From Cyrtodaria siliqua (taxonomy: Eukaryota > Mollusca > Bivalvia > Adapedonta > Hiatellidae), in assembly GCA_037043455.1 (NCBI GenBank), contig JAWPHD010001211.1:248001-312000 (forward strand): DNA of 64,000 nucleotides, given 5' to 3'. Shown one piece after another: positions 26,302-36,549 of this stretch. The translations under genes and the position numbers were made by a program. Position 1 is the stretch's first letter. Each line of letters opens with the position of its first letter. The notes under the pieces are model-generated. The model did no database searches, was not told the DNA's origin, and saw only the letters and a program-made list of their open reading frames with translations.

Positions 26302-26559
26302 CCCCCCCCCCCCACCCCACCATGTTCATTTTGCCAGTTTTGTCGTGTTCAATCATTAAGGATCTTCATCATCATCCCTGTATTGTTTCAGGTGCTTATT
26401 AAGTTGTCGCAGAAAACAATGATCGTAATGGAGTTTTTACAATGGAATTTGTAGCAACTCTGCAGTTCTGTATGTGAGAATTGTCTAGACCCATTCTGCA
26501 TATTTGTATCTAGATGTAAATGGAGAATGGGCGTGGAATGTTCATTTCTGTTCCTCATC
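26302..26559 (+). repeat. Dispersed repeat, copy a (C-rich head)
   Basis: Begins with a C-rich tract (GCCCCCCCCCCCCACCCCACC), then shares CTTCATCAT, TGTTTCAGGTGC and GCAACTCTGCAGTTC with the next copy and with the repeat at 108-309. The 3' part is truncated relative to copy b. Confidence 0.75.
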
Positions 26560-26913
26560 CACCCCACACCACCCCACCCCACCCCACCCGACCCCCATAT
26601 TCATTTTATCATTTTTTGTTCATGCTTATTAAAGGTCTTCATCATGACCCCTGCATTGTTTCAGGTGCCATCTCGCTCAAATCACTAGAGCAGTGGCAGA
26701 AAAACAATAAACATGTCTACAATAGAATTTTCAGCAGCTGCAGTTCTGCAGGTGAGAAGGTTCTAGGCCCATTCTCCATATTTTATCTCGATGTACCTGG
26801 AGGATGAACCTATACCAGGTTCATTACTGTTAGGCGCCATATAACCTTTCATGTGTTGGCGCGCCTTAAAACCCCAATTCAATTCATTCCTGTTGGCGCC
26901 ATATAACCTTTTT
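26560..26913 (+). repeat. Dispersed repeat, copy b
   Basis: Tandem neighbour of the previous copy and the best match to 108-309. It also starts with a C-rich (CCACC)n tract. Copies therefore bracket the satellite in direct orientation. Confidence 0.8.
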
Positions 26914-27240
26914 AATTTTAATTTTGACAAAACTGTTAACACTGCATTTAGTACCGCATATACAGCGTACCTGTAATCACACGTTTACAAAAAACGTCTC
27001 GTTGATAGACGTTATTAGTTTAACATAATTATTATATTTTCAAATGCAACCACCAGTAACTAGAGTCCGCGGAATGTTCAAATGCAACTAGACAAACATA
27101 TACTATGTTGTTCATCTTGAAACAGCTTACAGTTAATTTGTTATTAACAAATTGTAGAGTTACTGAGTAGATAAACTGCTAATATTTGTGTGTGCACTAT
27201 CGTGTGAAGTATACGTATTGTAACCCATATTGCCGTTAAG
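26914..27240. other. Upstream region of the coiled-coil exon
   Basis: No repeat or frame recognised. It is the presumed promoter-proximal region of the exon at 27284. Confidence 0.4.
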
Positions 27241-27245
27241 AACTC

Positions 27246-27250
27246 TATAA
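27246..27250 (+). promoter_or_regulatory. Candidate TATA box
   Basis: CTATAAGG lies 38 bp upstream of the ATG at 27284. A start site about 30 bp downstream would leave a very short 5' leader. The placement fits a highly expressed secreted-protein gene, but it is only a motif match. Confidence 0.4.
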
Positions 27251-27283
27251 GGTGTTGACTATTTTAGATCTTCAATCACAATA

Positions 27284-27497
27284 ATGCATTTCGTATACTC
27301 GTTGTTTCTCGTGGCTGCTCTGGAAGCGTATGTAGGAATGAGCTTGGTGTTAGACGAAGGCACTGCGCCGCAAGATAAAGTCGACGCCCTGACAGTATTG
27401 TTAGCGGAGGAGAAAATGTTGAGGATGCAACTGGAAACCAAGGTTACCGCTCTTGCAGATAAGGTGGACTCGGTGAAGGCTGTACAAGACGAGTGTG
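27284..27497 (+). CDS. First exon of a secreted coiled-coil protein (partial gene)
   Basis: The 71-codon reading starts MHFVYSLFLVAALEAYVG, which has the hydrophobic core of a signal peptide, with likely cleavage around residues 16-20. Residues 31-67 form heptad-like sequence with hydrophobic and charged periodicity (VDALTVLLAEEKMLRMQLE onward), a short coiled coil, ending in a Cys before the boundary. The frame stays open to 27601, but the sequence TGTG followed by GTAAGA at 27498 is a good splice donor (phase 1). A signal peptide plus short coiled coil in exon 1 is the usual layout of bivalve C1q-domain and similar oligomeric lectin-like proteins. No C1q, fibrinogen or lectin exon is visible downstream in this window, so the family is a guess. 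A nearby TATA box supports the chosen start. It could also be an orphan exon. Confidence 0.6.
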
Positions 27498-28090
27498 GTA
27501 AGAACATTATTGTTCGGGGCTCTTGTTTCAGCCAAAGATGTTTTGGACTTTTTAGACACAATTCAACAATTTCCTTTATAAGTTTTATATCATTGAAATA
27601 GACATTTGAGTGGTAAATAAAAAATACCTTAATTTTCAAAATCGGTTGAGAAATAAATGAAATCACATGCAAAAGTTGTTTTGATAGCGTGTTTTCAATC
27701 CAAAATTCTGCTGCATCAAATATTAGAAAAAAAAAAATCTTTAGAATTTGAATAAAAAAAATAGTTATAATGTTGGATAAACGTAAATTAAGACATTCTG
27801 ACTTCTTTTAGAGAAAAATATGGAGGTTCACTGAAGTTGTTTGAGATTTCTTAATTTTCTGCTGTCCCAGCAACAAGAAATTTACATGGGGCGAAAAGCC
27901 CCAACAAAAAATATTTTGTCTTAAATAAAATTGTTTTCTCTACCGATTTTCAAAACTACGATATGTTTGATTACCACTAAAAATTACAATTAGAAGTGAT
28001 GTTTAATTTATGTACGTACTATTAAGATGCTCATTACGTTTGGCTGAAACAAGCGCCTCGAACAATAACTGCTTCTCAAGCAAACTGTAC
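27498..28090 (+). other. Presumed intron sequence of the coiled-coil gene
   Basis: Follows the splice donor at 27498. AT-rich, with no second exon recognised. If the gene is intact, its next exon lies beyond the minisatellite or outside the window. Confidence 0.35.
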
Positions 28091-28150
28091 TGAATCAAAG
28101 TCAAAATCAAATAATTTTATTTAGTAAATGAAGGCCAACGGCCCAAACAT
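28091..28150 (-). mobile_element. LINE-like 3' tail (minus strand)
   Basis: On the minus strand this reads GGGCCGTTGGCCTTCATTTA, then an AATAAA-containing stretch (AAATAAAATTATTTGATTT) and a short repeated TTTGA-type tail. A GGGCCnnnnGGCC word just before AATAAA and a short tandem tail is a common 3' end of invertebrate non-LTR elements. The minisatellite lies directly upstream of it in this orientation. Confidence 0.5.
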
Positions 28151-28192
28151 ACGTATAGTTAAATAACATAGTTAGTTACAATAATACAAGTT

Positions 28193-28682
28193 TATATACA
28201 TAGAGTTATTTGTGTTAATATACCAGTTGTAAGGTATATAATGACCATAAGGTACAGTTGTGTTAATATATACGTGCTGTAAGGTAGATAATTACGTGCT
28301 GTAAGGTATATAATGACCATAATGTACAGTTGTGTAAATATATACGTGCTGTAAGGTAGATAATTACGTGCTGTAAGGTAGATAATTACCATAATGTACA
28401 GTTGTGTTAATATATACGTGCTGTAAGGTAGATAATTACCATAATGTACAGTTGTGTTAATATATACGTGCTGTAAGGTAGATAATGACCATAATGTACA
28501 GTTGTGTTAATATATACGTGCTGTAAGGTAGATAATGACCATAATGTACAGTTGTGTTAATATATACGTGCTGTAAGGTAGATAATGACCATAATGTACA
28601 GTTGTGTTAATATATACGTGCTGTAAGGTAGATAATGACCATACGTACAGTTGTGTTAATATATACGTGCTGTAAGGTAGAT
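28193..28682 (+). repeat. 49/50-bp minisatellite, segment 1
   Basis: About ten units of the minisatellite also seen at 29496-35213 and 39487-41664. A clean 49-bp unit is 29767-29815. Units carry ATATACGTGCTGTAAGGTAG followed by ATAATGACCA. Two subtypes exist: CATACGTACAG (49 bp) and CATAATGTACAG (50 bp). Confidence 0.95.
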
Positions 28683-29495
28683 CAGGGGCGGATCCAGGAT
28701 TTCAGCTTAGGGGGGGGCGTAATATTTTGGTCAATTTTCGGGTCCGTCTCTAGCCTCATAAAACGTTTGCGGTAGTGCATTTATAGGGTAAAAAAGTCCG
28801 TTTTCAAATAAAAGGATTTAACCACTTATTAGCCAATATGCGTCGAGCGAGCGAAGCGAGCGAGAAAAAAAATTATACTGAGGGCGTCCATCTAAATTGT
28901 TTGATGTTTTATCTACAGTAACATGGACATACACGTATGAATAACAAAAGACCGTTTTCAAATAAAAGAATTTAACAATGTGTTAATTAAACCACTCATT
29001 AGCCATTATGCGTCAAGCGAGCGAAGCGTGCGAGAAAATTTTTTATACTGAGGGCGTGCAACGAAATTGTTTGATATTTTATCTACAATAACATGGACAT
29101 ACATGTATGAATAAAAAAAGTGAGGTTTTCAAATAAACGGATTTAACAATGTGTTAATTAAACCACTCATTAGCCATTATGCGTCAAGCGAGCAAAGCGA
29201 GCGAGACATTTTTTTATACTGAGGGCGTGCAACGAAATTGTTTGATATTTTATCTACAATAACATGGACATACATGTATGAATAAAAAAAGTGCGTTTTC
29301 AAATAAACTGATTTAACAATGTGTTAATTAAATCACTCATTAGCCATGATGCGTCGAGCGAGCGAAGCGAGCGAAAAAAAAAATTATACTGAGGGCGTAT
29401 TTGATATTTTATCTACAGTAAAATGGACATACATGTATGATCCGGAATTTTTAGGGGGCGCGCGCCGGGTGCGCCCCACCCTGGATCCGCTAGTG
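28683..29495. mobile_element. hAT-like non-autonomous transposon with internal tandem repeats
   Basis: The 813-bp insertion interrupts the minisatellite cleanly. Ends are CAGGGGCGGATCCAGG at the left and, in reverse complement, CACTAGCGGATCCAGGG at the right. The target duplication is TAGAT at 28678-28682 and 29496-29500. Inside are about four copies of a 170-bp unit, each with a GCGAGCGAAGCG-type word and TATACTGAGGGCGT at about 28875, 29045, 29217 and 29386. There is no transposase frame. CAGG ends and a short duplicated target fit hAT relatives, although classical hAT elements duplicate 8 bp; the superfamily is inferred. Confidence 0.8.
28790..29440 (+). repeat. 170-bp subrepeats inside the hAT-like element
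   Basis: Roughly four units share ACATGGACATACATGTATGA, TTAGCCATTATGCGTC and GAGCGAAGCGAGCGAG. The last unit is truncated. Confidence 0.85.
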
Positions 29496-32400
29496 TAGAT
29501 AATGACCATAATATACAGCTGTGTTAATATATACGTGCTGTAAGGTAGATAATCACCGTAATGTACAGCTGTGTTAATATATACGTGCTGTAAGGTAGAT
29601 AATTACCGTAATATACAGTTGTGTTAAAATACACGTGCTGTAAAATAGATAATGACCATAATGTACAGTTGTATTAATATATACGTGTTGTAAGGTAGAT
29701 AATGACCATACGTACAGTTATGTTAATATATACGTGCTGTAAGGTAGATAATGACCATACGTACAGTTGTGTTAATATATACGTGCTGTAAGGTAGATAA
29801 TGACCATACGTACAGTTGTGTTAATATATACGTGCTGTAAGGTAGATAACGACCATACGTACAGTTGTGTTAATATATACGTGCTGTAAGGTAGATAATG
29901 ACCATACGTACAGTTGTGTTAATATATACGTTCTGTAAGGTAGATAATGACCATACGTACAGTTGTGTTAATATATACGTGCTGTAAGGTAGATAACGAC
30001 CATACGTACAGTTGTGTTAATATATACGTGCTGTAAGGTAGATAATGACCATACGTACAGTTATGTACGTGCTGTAAGGTAGATAATGACCATACGTACA
30101 GTTGTGTTGATATATACGTGCTGTAAGGTAGAAAATGACCATACGTACAGTTGTGTTAATATATACGTGCTGTAAGGTAGATAATGACCATACGTACAGT
30201 TGTGTTAATATATAAGTGCTGTAAGGTAGATAATGACCATACGTACAGTTGTGTTAATATATACGTGCTGTAAGGAAGATAATGACCATAATATACAGCT
30301 GTGTTAATATATACGTGCTGAAAGGTAGATAATTACCGTAATATACAGTTGTGTTAAAATACACGTGCTGTAAAATAGATAATGACCATAATGTACAGTT
30401 GTGTTAATATATACGTGTTGTAAGGTAGATAATTACCATAAAGTACAGTTGTGTTAATATATACGTGCTGTAAGGCAGATAATGACCAATACGTACATTT
30501 ATGTTAATATATACGTGCTGTAATGTAGATAATGACCATACGTACAGTTGTGTTAATATATACGTGCTGTAAGGTAGATAATGACCATACGTACAATTGT
30601 GTTAATATATACGTGCTGTAAGGTAGATAATGACCATACGTACAGTTGTGTTAATATATACGTGCTGTAAGGTAGATAATGACCATAATTTACAGTTGTG
30701 TTACTATATACGTGATGTAAGGTAGATAATTACCATAATTTACAGTTGTGTTAATATATACGTGTTGTAAGGCAGATAATTACCATAATATACAGTTGTG
30801 TTAATATATACGTGATGTAAGGTAGATAATTACCATAATTTACAGTTGTGTTAATATATACGCGTTGTAAGGCAGATAATTACCATAATGTACAGTTGTG
30901 TTAATATATACGTGTTGTAAGATAGATAATTACCATAATTTACAGTTGTGTTAATATACACGTGCTGTAAGATAGATAATTACCATAATTTACAGTTGTG
31001 TTAATATATACGTGTTGTAAGGCAGATAATTACCATAATGTACAGTTGTGTTAATATACACGTGCTGTAAGATAGATATTTACCATACGTACAGTTGTGT
31101 TAATATATACGTGCTGTAAGGTAGATAATTACCATAATGTACAGTTGTGTTAATATACACGTGCTGTAAGATAGATAATTACCATAATGTACAGTTGTGT
31201 TAATATATGCGTGCTGTAAGATAGATAATGACCATACGTACAGTTATGTTAATATATACGTGCTGTAAGGCAGATAATTACCATAATGTACAGTTGTGTT
31301 AATATATACGTGCTGTAAGGTAGATAATGACCATACGTACAGTCGTGTTAATATATACGTGCTGTAAGGTAGATAATTACCATAATGTACAGTTGTGTTA
31401 ATATATACGTGCTGTAAGGTAGATAATAACCATACGTACAGTTATGTTAATATATACGTGCTGTAAGGAAGATAATGACCATACGTACAGTTGTGTTGAT
31501 ATATACGTGCTGTAAGGTAGAAAATGACCATACGTACACTTGTGTTAATATATACGTGCTGTAAGGTAGATAATGACCATACGTACAGTTGTGTTAATAT
31601 ATACGTGCTGTAAGGTAGATAATGACCATACGAACAGTTATGTTAATATATACGTGCTGTAAGGTAGATAATGACCATACGTACAGTTGTGTTGATATAT
31701 ACGTGCTGTAAGGTAGAAAATGACCATACGTACAGTTGTGTTAATATATACGTGCTGTAAGGTAGATAATGACCATACGTACAGTTGTGTTAATATATAC
31801 GTGCTGTAAGGTAGATAATGACCATACGTACAGTTGTGTTAATATATACGTGCTGTAAGGTAGATAATGACCATAATATACAGCTGTGTTAATATATACG
31901 TGCTGTAAGGTAGATAATTACCGTAATATACAGTTGTGTTAAAATACACGTGCTGTAAAATAGATAATGACCATAATGTACAGTTGTGTTAATATATACG
32001 TGTTGTAAGGTAGATAATTACCATAATGTACAGTTGTGTTAATATATATGTGCTGTAAGTTAGATAATGACCAATACGTACATTTATGTTAATATATACG
32101 TGCTGTAAGGTAGATAATGACCATACGTACAGTTGTGTTAATATATACGTGCTGTAAGGTCGATAATGACCATACGTACAATTGTGTTAATATATACGTG
32201 TTGTAAGGTAGATAATGACCATAATATACAGCTGTGTTAATATATACGTGCTGTAAGGTAGATAATTACCGTAATATACAGTTGTGTTAAAATACACGTG
32301 CTGTAAAATAGATAATGACCATAATGTACAGTTGTGTTGATATATACGTGTTGTAAGGTAGATAATTACCATAATGTACAGTTGTGTTAATATAGACGTG

Positions 32401-35213
32401 CTGTAAGGTAGATAATGACCATACGTACAGTCGTGTTAATATATACGTGCTGTAATGTAGATACTGACCATACGTACAGTTGTGTTAACATATACGTGCT
32501 GTAAGGTAGATAATGACCATAATATACAGCTGTGTTAATATACACGTGCTGTAAGGTAGATAATTACCGTAATGTACAGCTGTGTTAATATATACGTGCT
32601 GTAAGGTAGATAATTACCGTAATATACAGTTGTGTTAAAATACACGTGCTGTAAAATAGATAATGACCATAAGGTACAGTTGTGTTAAAATATACGTGCT
32701 GTAAGGTAGATAATTACCATAATATACAGTTGTGTTAATATATACGTGCTGTAAGGTAGATAATTACCGTAATGTACAGTTGTGTTAATATATACGTGCT
32801 GTAAGGTAGATAATTACCGTAATGTACAGTTGTGTTAATATATACGCGCTGTAAGGTAGATAATTACCATAATATACAGTTGTGTTAATATACACGTGCT
32901 GTAAGGCATATAATTACCATAATATTGAGTTGTGTTAATATATACGTGATGTAAGATAGATAATGACCATACGTACATTTGTGTTAGTATATACGTGCTG
33001 TAAGGTAGATAATGATCATACGTACATTTATGTTAATATATACGTGCTGTAATGTAGATAATGACCATACGTACAGTTGTGTTAATATATACGTGCTGTA
33101 AGGTAGATAATGACCATACGTACAATTGTGTTAATATATACGTGCTGTAAGGTAGATAATGACCATACGTACAGTTGTGTTAATATATACGTGCTGTAAG
33201 GTAGATAATGACCATAATTTACAGTTGTGTTACTATATACGTGATGTAAGGTAGATAATTACCATAACTTACAGTTGTGTTAATATATACGTTTTGTAAG
33301 GCAGATAATTACCATAATATACAGTTGTGTTAATATATACGTGATGTAAGGTAGATAATTACCATAATTTACAGTTGTGTTAATATATACGCGTTGTAAG
33401 GCAGATAATTACCATAATGTACAGTTGTGTTAATATATACGTGTTGTAAGATAGATAATTACCATAATTTACAGTTGTGTTAATATACACGTGCTGTAAG
33501 ATAGATAATTACCATAATTTACAGTTGTGTTAATATATACGTGTTGTAAGGCAGATAATTACCATAATGTACAGTTGTGTTAATATACACGTGCTGTAAG
33601 ATAGATATTTACCATACGTACAGTTGTGTTAATATATACGTGCTGTAAGGTAGATAATTACCATAATGTACAGTTGTGTTAATATACACGTGCTGTAAGA
33701 TAGATAATTACCATAATGTACAGTTGTGTTAATATATGCGTGCTGTAAGATAGATAATGACCATACGTACAGTTATGTTAATATATACGTGCTGTAAGGC
33801 AGATAATTACCATAATGTACAGTTGTGTTAATATATACGTGCTGTAAGGTAGATAATGACCATACGTACAGTCGTGTTAATATATACGTGCTGTAAGGTA
33901 GATAATTACCATAATGTACAGTTGTGTTAATATATACATGCTGTAAGGTAGATAATAACCATACGTACAGTTATGTTAATATATACGTGCTGTAAGGAAG
34001 ATAATGACCATACGTACAGTTGTGTTGATATATACGTGCTGTAAGGTAGAAAATGACCATACGTACACTTGTGTTAATATATACGTGCTGTTAGGTAGAT
34101 AATGACCATACGTACAGTTGTGTTAATATATACGTGCTGTAAGGTAGATAATGACCATACGTACAGTTATGTTAATATATACGTGCTGTAAGGTAGATAA
34201 TGACCATACGTACAGTTGTGTTGATATATACGTGCTGTAAGGTAGAAAATGACCATACGTACAGTTGTGTTAATATATACGTGCTGTAAGGTAGATAATG
34301 ACCATACGTACAGTTGTGTTAATATATACGTGCTGTAAGGTAGATAATGACCATACGTACAGTTGTGTTAATATATACGTGCTGTAAGGTAGATAATGAC
34401 CATAATATACAGCTGTGTTAATATATACGTGCTGTAAGGTAGATAATTACCGTAATATACAGTTTTGTTAAAATACACGTGCTGTAAAATAGATAATGAC
34501 CATAATGTACAGTTGTGTTAATATATACGTGTTGTAAGGTAGATAATTACCATAATGTACAGTTGTGTTAATAGATATGTGCTGTAAGGTAGATAATGAC
34601 CAATACGTACATTTATGTTAATATATACGTGCTGTAAGGTAGATAATTACCGTAATGTACAGTTGTGTTAATATATACGCTCTGTAAGGTAGATAATAAC
34701 CATAATGTACAGTTGTGTTATTATATACGTGTTGTAAGGTAGATAATGACAATAATGTACAGTTGTGGTAATAAATACGCGCTGTAAGGTAGATAATTAC
34801 CATAATATACAGTTGTGTTAATATACACGTGCTGTAAGGCATATAATTACCATAATATTCAGTTGTGTTAATATATACGTGATGTAAGATAGATAATGAC
34901 CATACGTACATTTGTGTTAGTATATACGTGCTGTAAGGTAGATAATGATCATACGTACAGTTGTGTACATATATACGTGCTGTAAGGTAGATAATGACCA
35001 TACATACAGTTGTGTTAATATACACGTGCTGTAAGGTAGATAATGACCATACGTAAAGTTGTGTTAATATATACATGCTGTAAGTTAGATAATGACCATA
35101 CGTACAGTTGTGTTAATATATACGTGCTGTAAGGTAGATAATTACCATACGTATAGTTGTGTTAATATATACGTGCTGTAAGGTAGATAATGACCATACG
35201 TACTGTTGTGTTA
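29496..35213 (+). repeat. 49/50-bp minisatellite, segment 2 (about 115 units)
   Basis: All units run head to tail. The block at about 30490-32090 is repeated at 33019-34619 with a constant 2529-bp offset, shown by rare variants: TGTTACTATATACG at 30700 and 33229, CGTACACTTGTG at 31533 and 34062, and CCAATACGTACATT at 32071 and 34600. The segment ends at the junction with the element pair. Minus-strand frames of up to 152 codons (34618-35076) are low-complexity by-products. Confidence 0.95.
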
Positions 35214-36012
35214 TTATTGGAGAGCACTGTAATAACAACACATAAAAATATTTTTTTTAAACTTTAATAGATTTGGCAAATATTGGGCGTGGCATGGATT
35301 GAATGTTTAACAATTGGGCTGCCGGTAAGCACAAACGACCATTATGGCAAGCCCTTACAGCAGAAAGCATTAAGCAATAAAGCAAATTGAATATTACAAT
35401 ATTAAGGACATAAATGCATGTGCACCAAATTAAATGTTCATTATGAAAGCAACTTTTCTGATAAGCATTTAAGCAAGTGTTGAAAGCACGGTTGATATTC
35501 AAGCATAATTACAAGTGCACCGAATTCAATCAATTTAAAATGTTTTTTAGCAATTCGTACGGACAGCAAATTTGTATATAATTTATGTTTAGATTACAAT
35601 TCAGTCTCTGGGTATACAGGAGCTGAATAAAGTTAAACTGAAACGTATATGTCCTTCCTTTCACACCTTCGCTGCCCGCCGATAATTAAACACTACAACA
35701 TTTAACACATCAACTAGTTATAGTCCAAAAGTTCCAGCAAGTATATAAGTGCACGTAATATCCATGCCACGCCAGTAATTGTTGACTAGGTAAGTGGATC
35801 CAGATGAAGACATCAACTGAAATATATAATTCAGAGAAAGCAACATGATCTTGCAACATAAAACACTGCAACATGATCTTGCAACATAAAACACTGTAAC
35901 GATATTAATTGCAACATAAAAAAGTATCTTTTGAATAGAAGTCTTGACAAATAGCGAAAAGTCTAAATGAACTTGTAGGCTTCATAACCGCTGCTCCCAA
36001 CTAAATTCCCTA

Positions 36013-36368
36013 ATGTTTATTTCGCTCTTCGGGGCATTTCATTTTATTAGATACTGGGACCATACGCTGTACGACATGGGGAATACATTAAAGAAGGCTA
36101 ACTCCATGTCCACCGCCATATGCATGCCATCTTCGGGATGGTTAAAATTTTGTGCGGTTGATTTTATGAATATTAAGTTCTTCTCAACCCGGGGCTAGAG
36201 GACGTGAGCGGTAGCTAGCATATCTCACTCCTACTCATGAACAGTCTCAACCAAACCGAGACTGCAATATTTCGTATGTGTCGTGCTCGGCCGTTTCCAA
36301 AGGCCCATTATCATACTCTTTTTGTACTTATACAATGTGATGACACTAGTGTCGATTTAAATCAATGA
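36013..36368 (+). pseudogene. Possible degenerate coding remnant in element A
   Basis: Two plus-strand frames follow each other. The frame at 36013-36198 gives 61 residues ending with SGWLKFCAVDFMNIKFFSTR and one more residue. The frame at 36237-36368 gives 43 residues starting MNSLNQTETAIFRMCRARPF. They are in different frames and separated by 38 bp. Their residue composition looks protein-like rather than AT-biased random. I do not recognise a domain. They may be captured host exon sequence or part of the element's own lost protein. Confidence 0.3.
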
Positions 36369-36388
36369 TCCTGTGGGTCGGGAGGGAG

Positions 36389-36543
36389 GGAAATTAAGTT
36401 TTTAACTGTAAGCTCAAAAAACATCATACCTCTCTGTTAAAATCTTGACAGCCGGTGTGCATGTAGAAAAATGCACCGTGAAATTTACTCAATCTCAATA
36501 ATTATCTACAGCTAGTGTTGCCTCCAATAACCGCTGACTATAA
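36389..36543 (+). repeat. Right-end repeat of elements A and B, copy 1
   Basis: 155 bp, no differences seen against 39332-39486. Includes TCTTGACAGCCGGTGTGCAT and the terminal CTGACTATAA. Confidence 0.9.
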
Positions 36544-36549
36544 CAGATA

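Larger units (their letters stand above)
35214..36543 (+). mobile_element. Element A: shared ends, private interior, left terminus cut
   Basis: Its first 467 bp (35214-35680) recur at 36562-37029 and its last 155 bp (36389-36543) recur at 39332-39486 without visible difference. The right terminus, read in reverse complement, starts TTATAGTCAGCGGTTATTGG. The left terminus starts at TTATTGGAGAGCAC and lacks the outer TTATAGTCAG, so it is truncated at the minisatellite junction. The interior (35681-36388) differs from element B. It carries a 28-bp duplication at about 35842-35900 and plus-strand frames at 36013-36198 and 36237-36368. No transposase is recognised. Confidence 0.7.

Noticed and set aside
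27259..27672. 137-codon minus-strand frame opposite the coiled-coil exon
   Set aside because: Antisense shadow; the plus strand has the TATA box, signal peptide, coiled coil and splice donor.
34618..35076. 152-codon minus-strand frame in the minisatellite
   Set aside because: Low-complexity translation of the 49/50-bp units.
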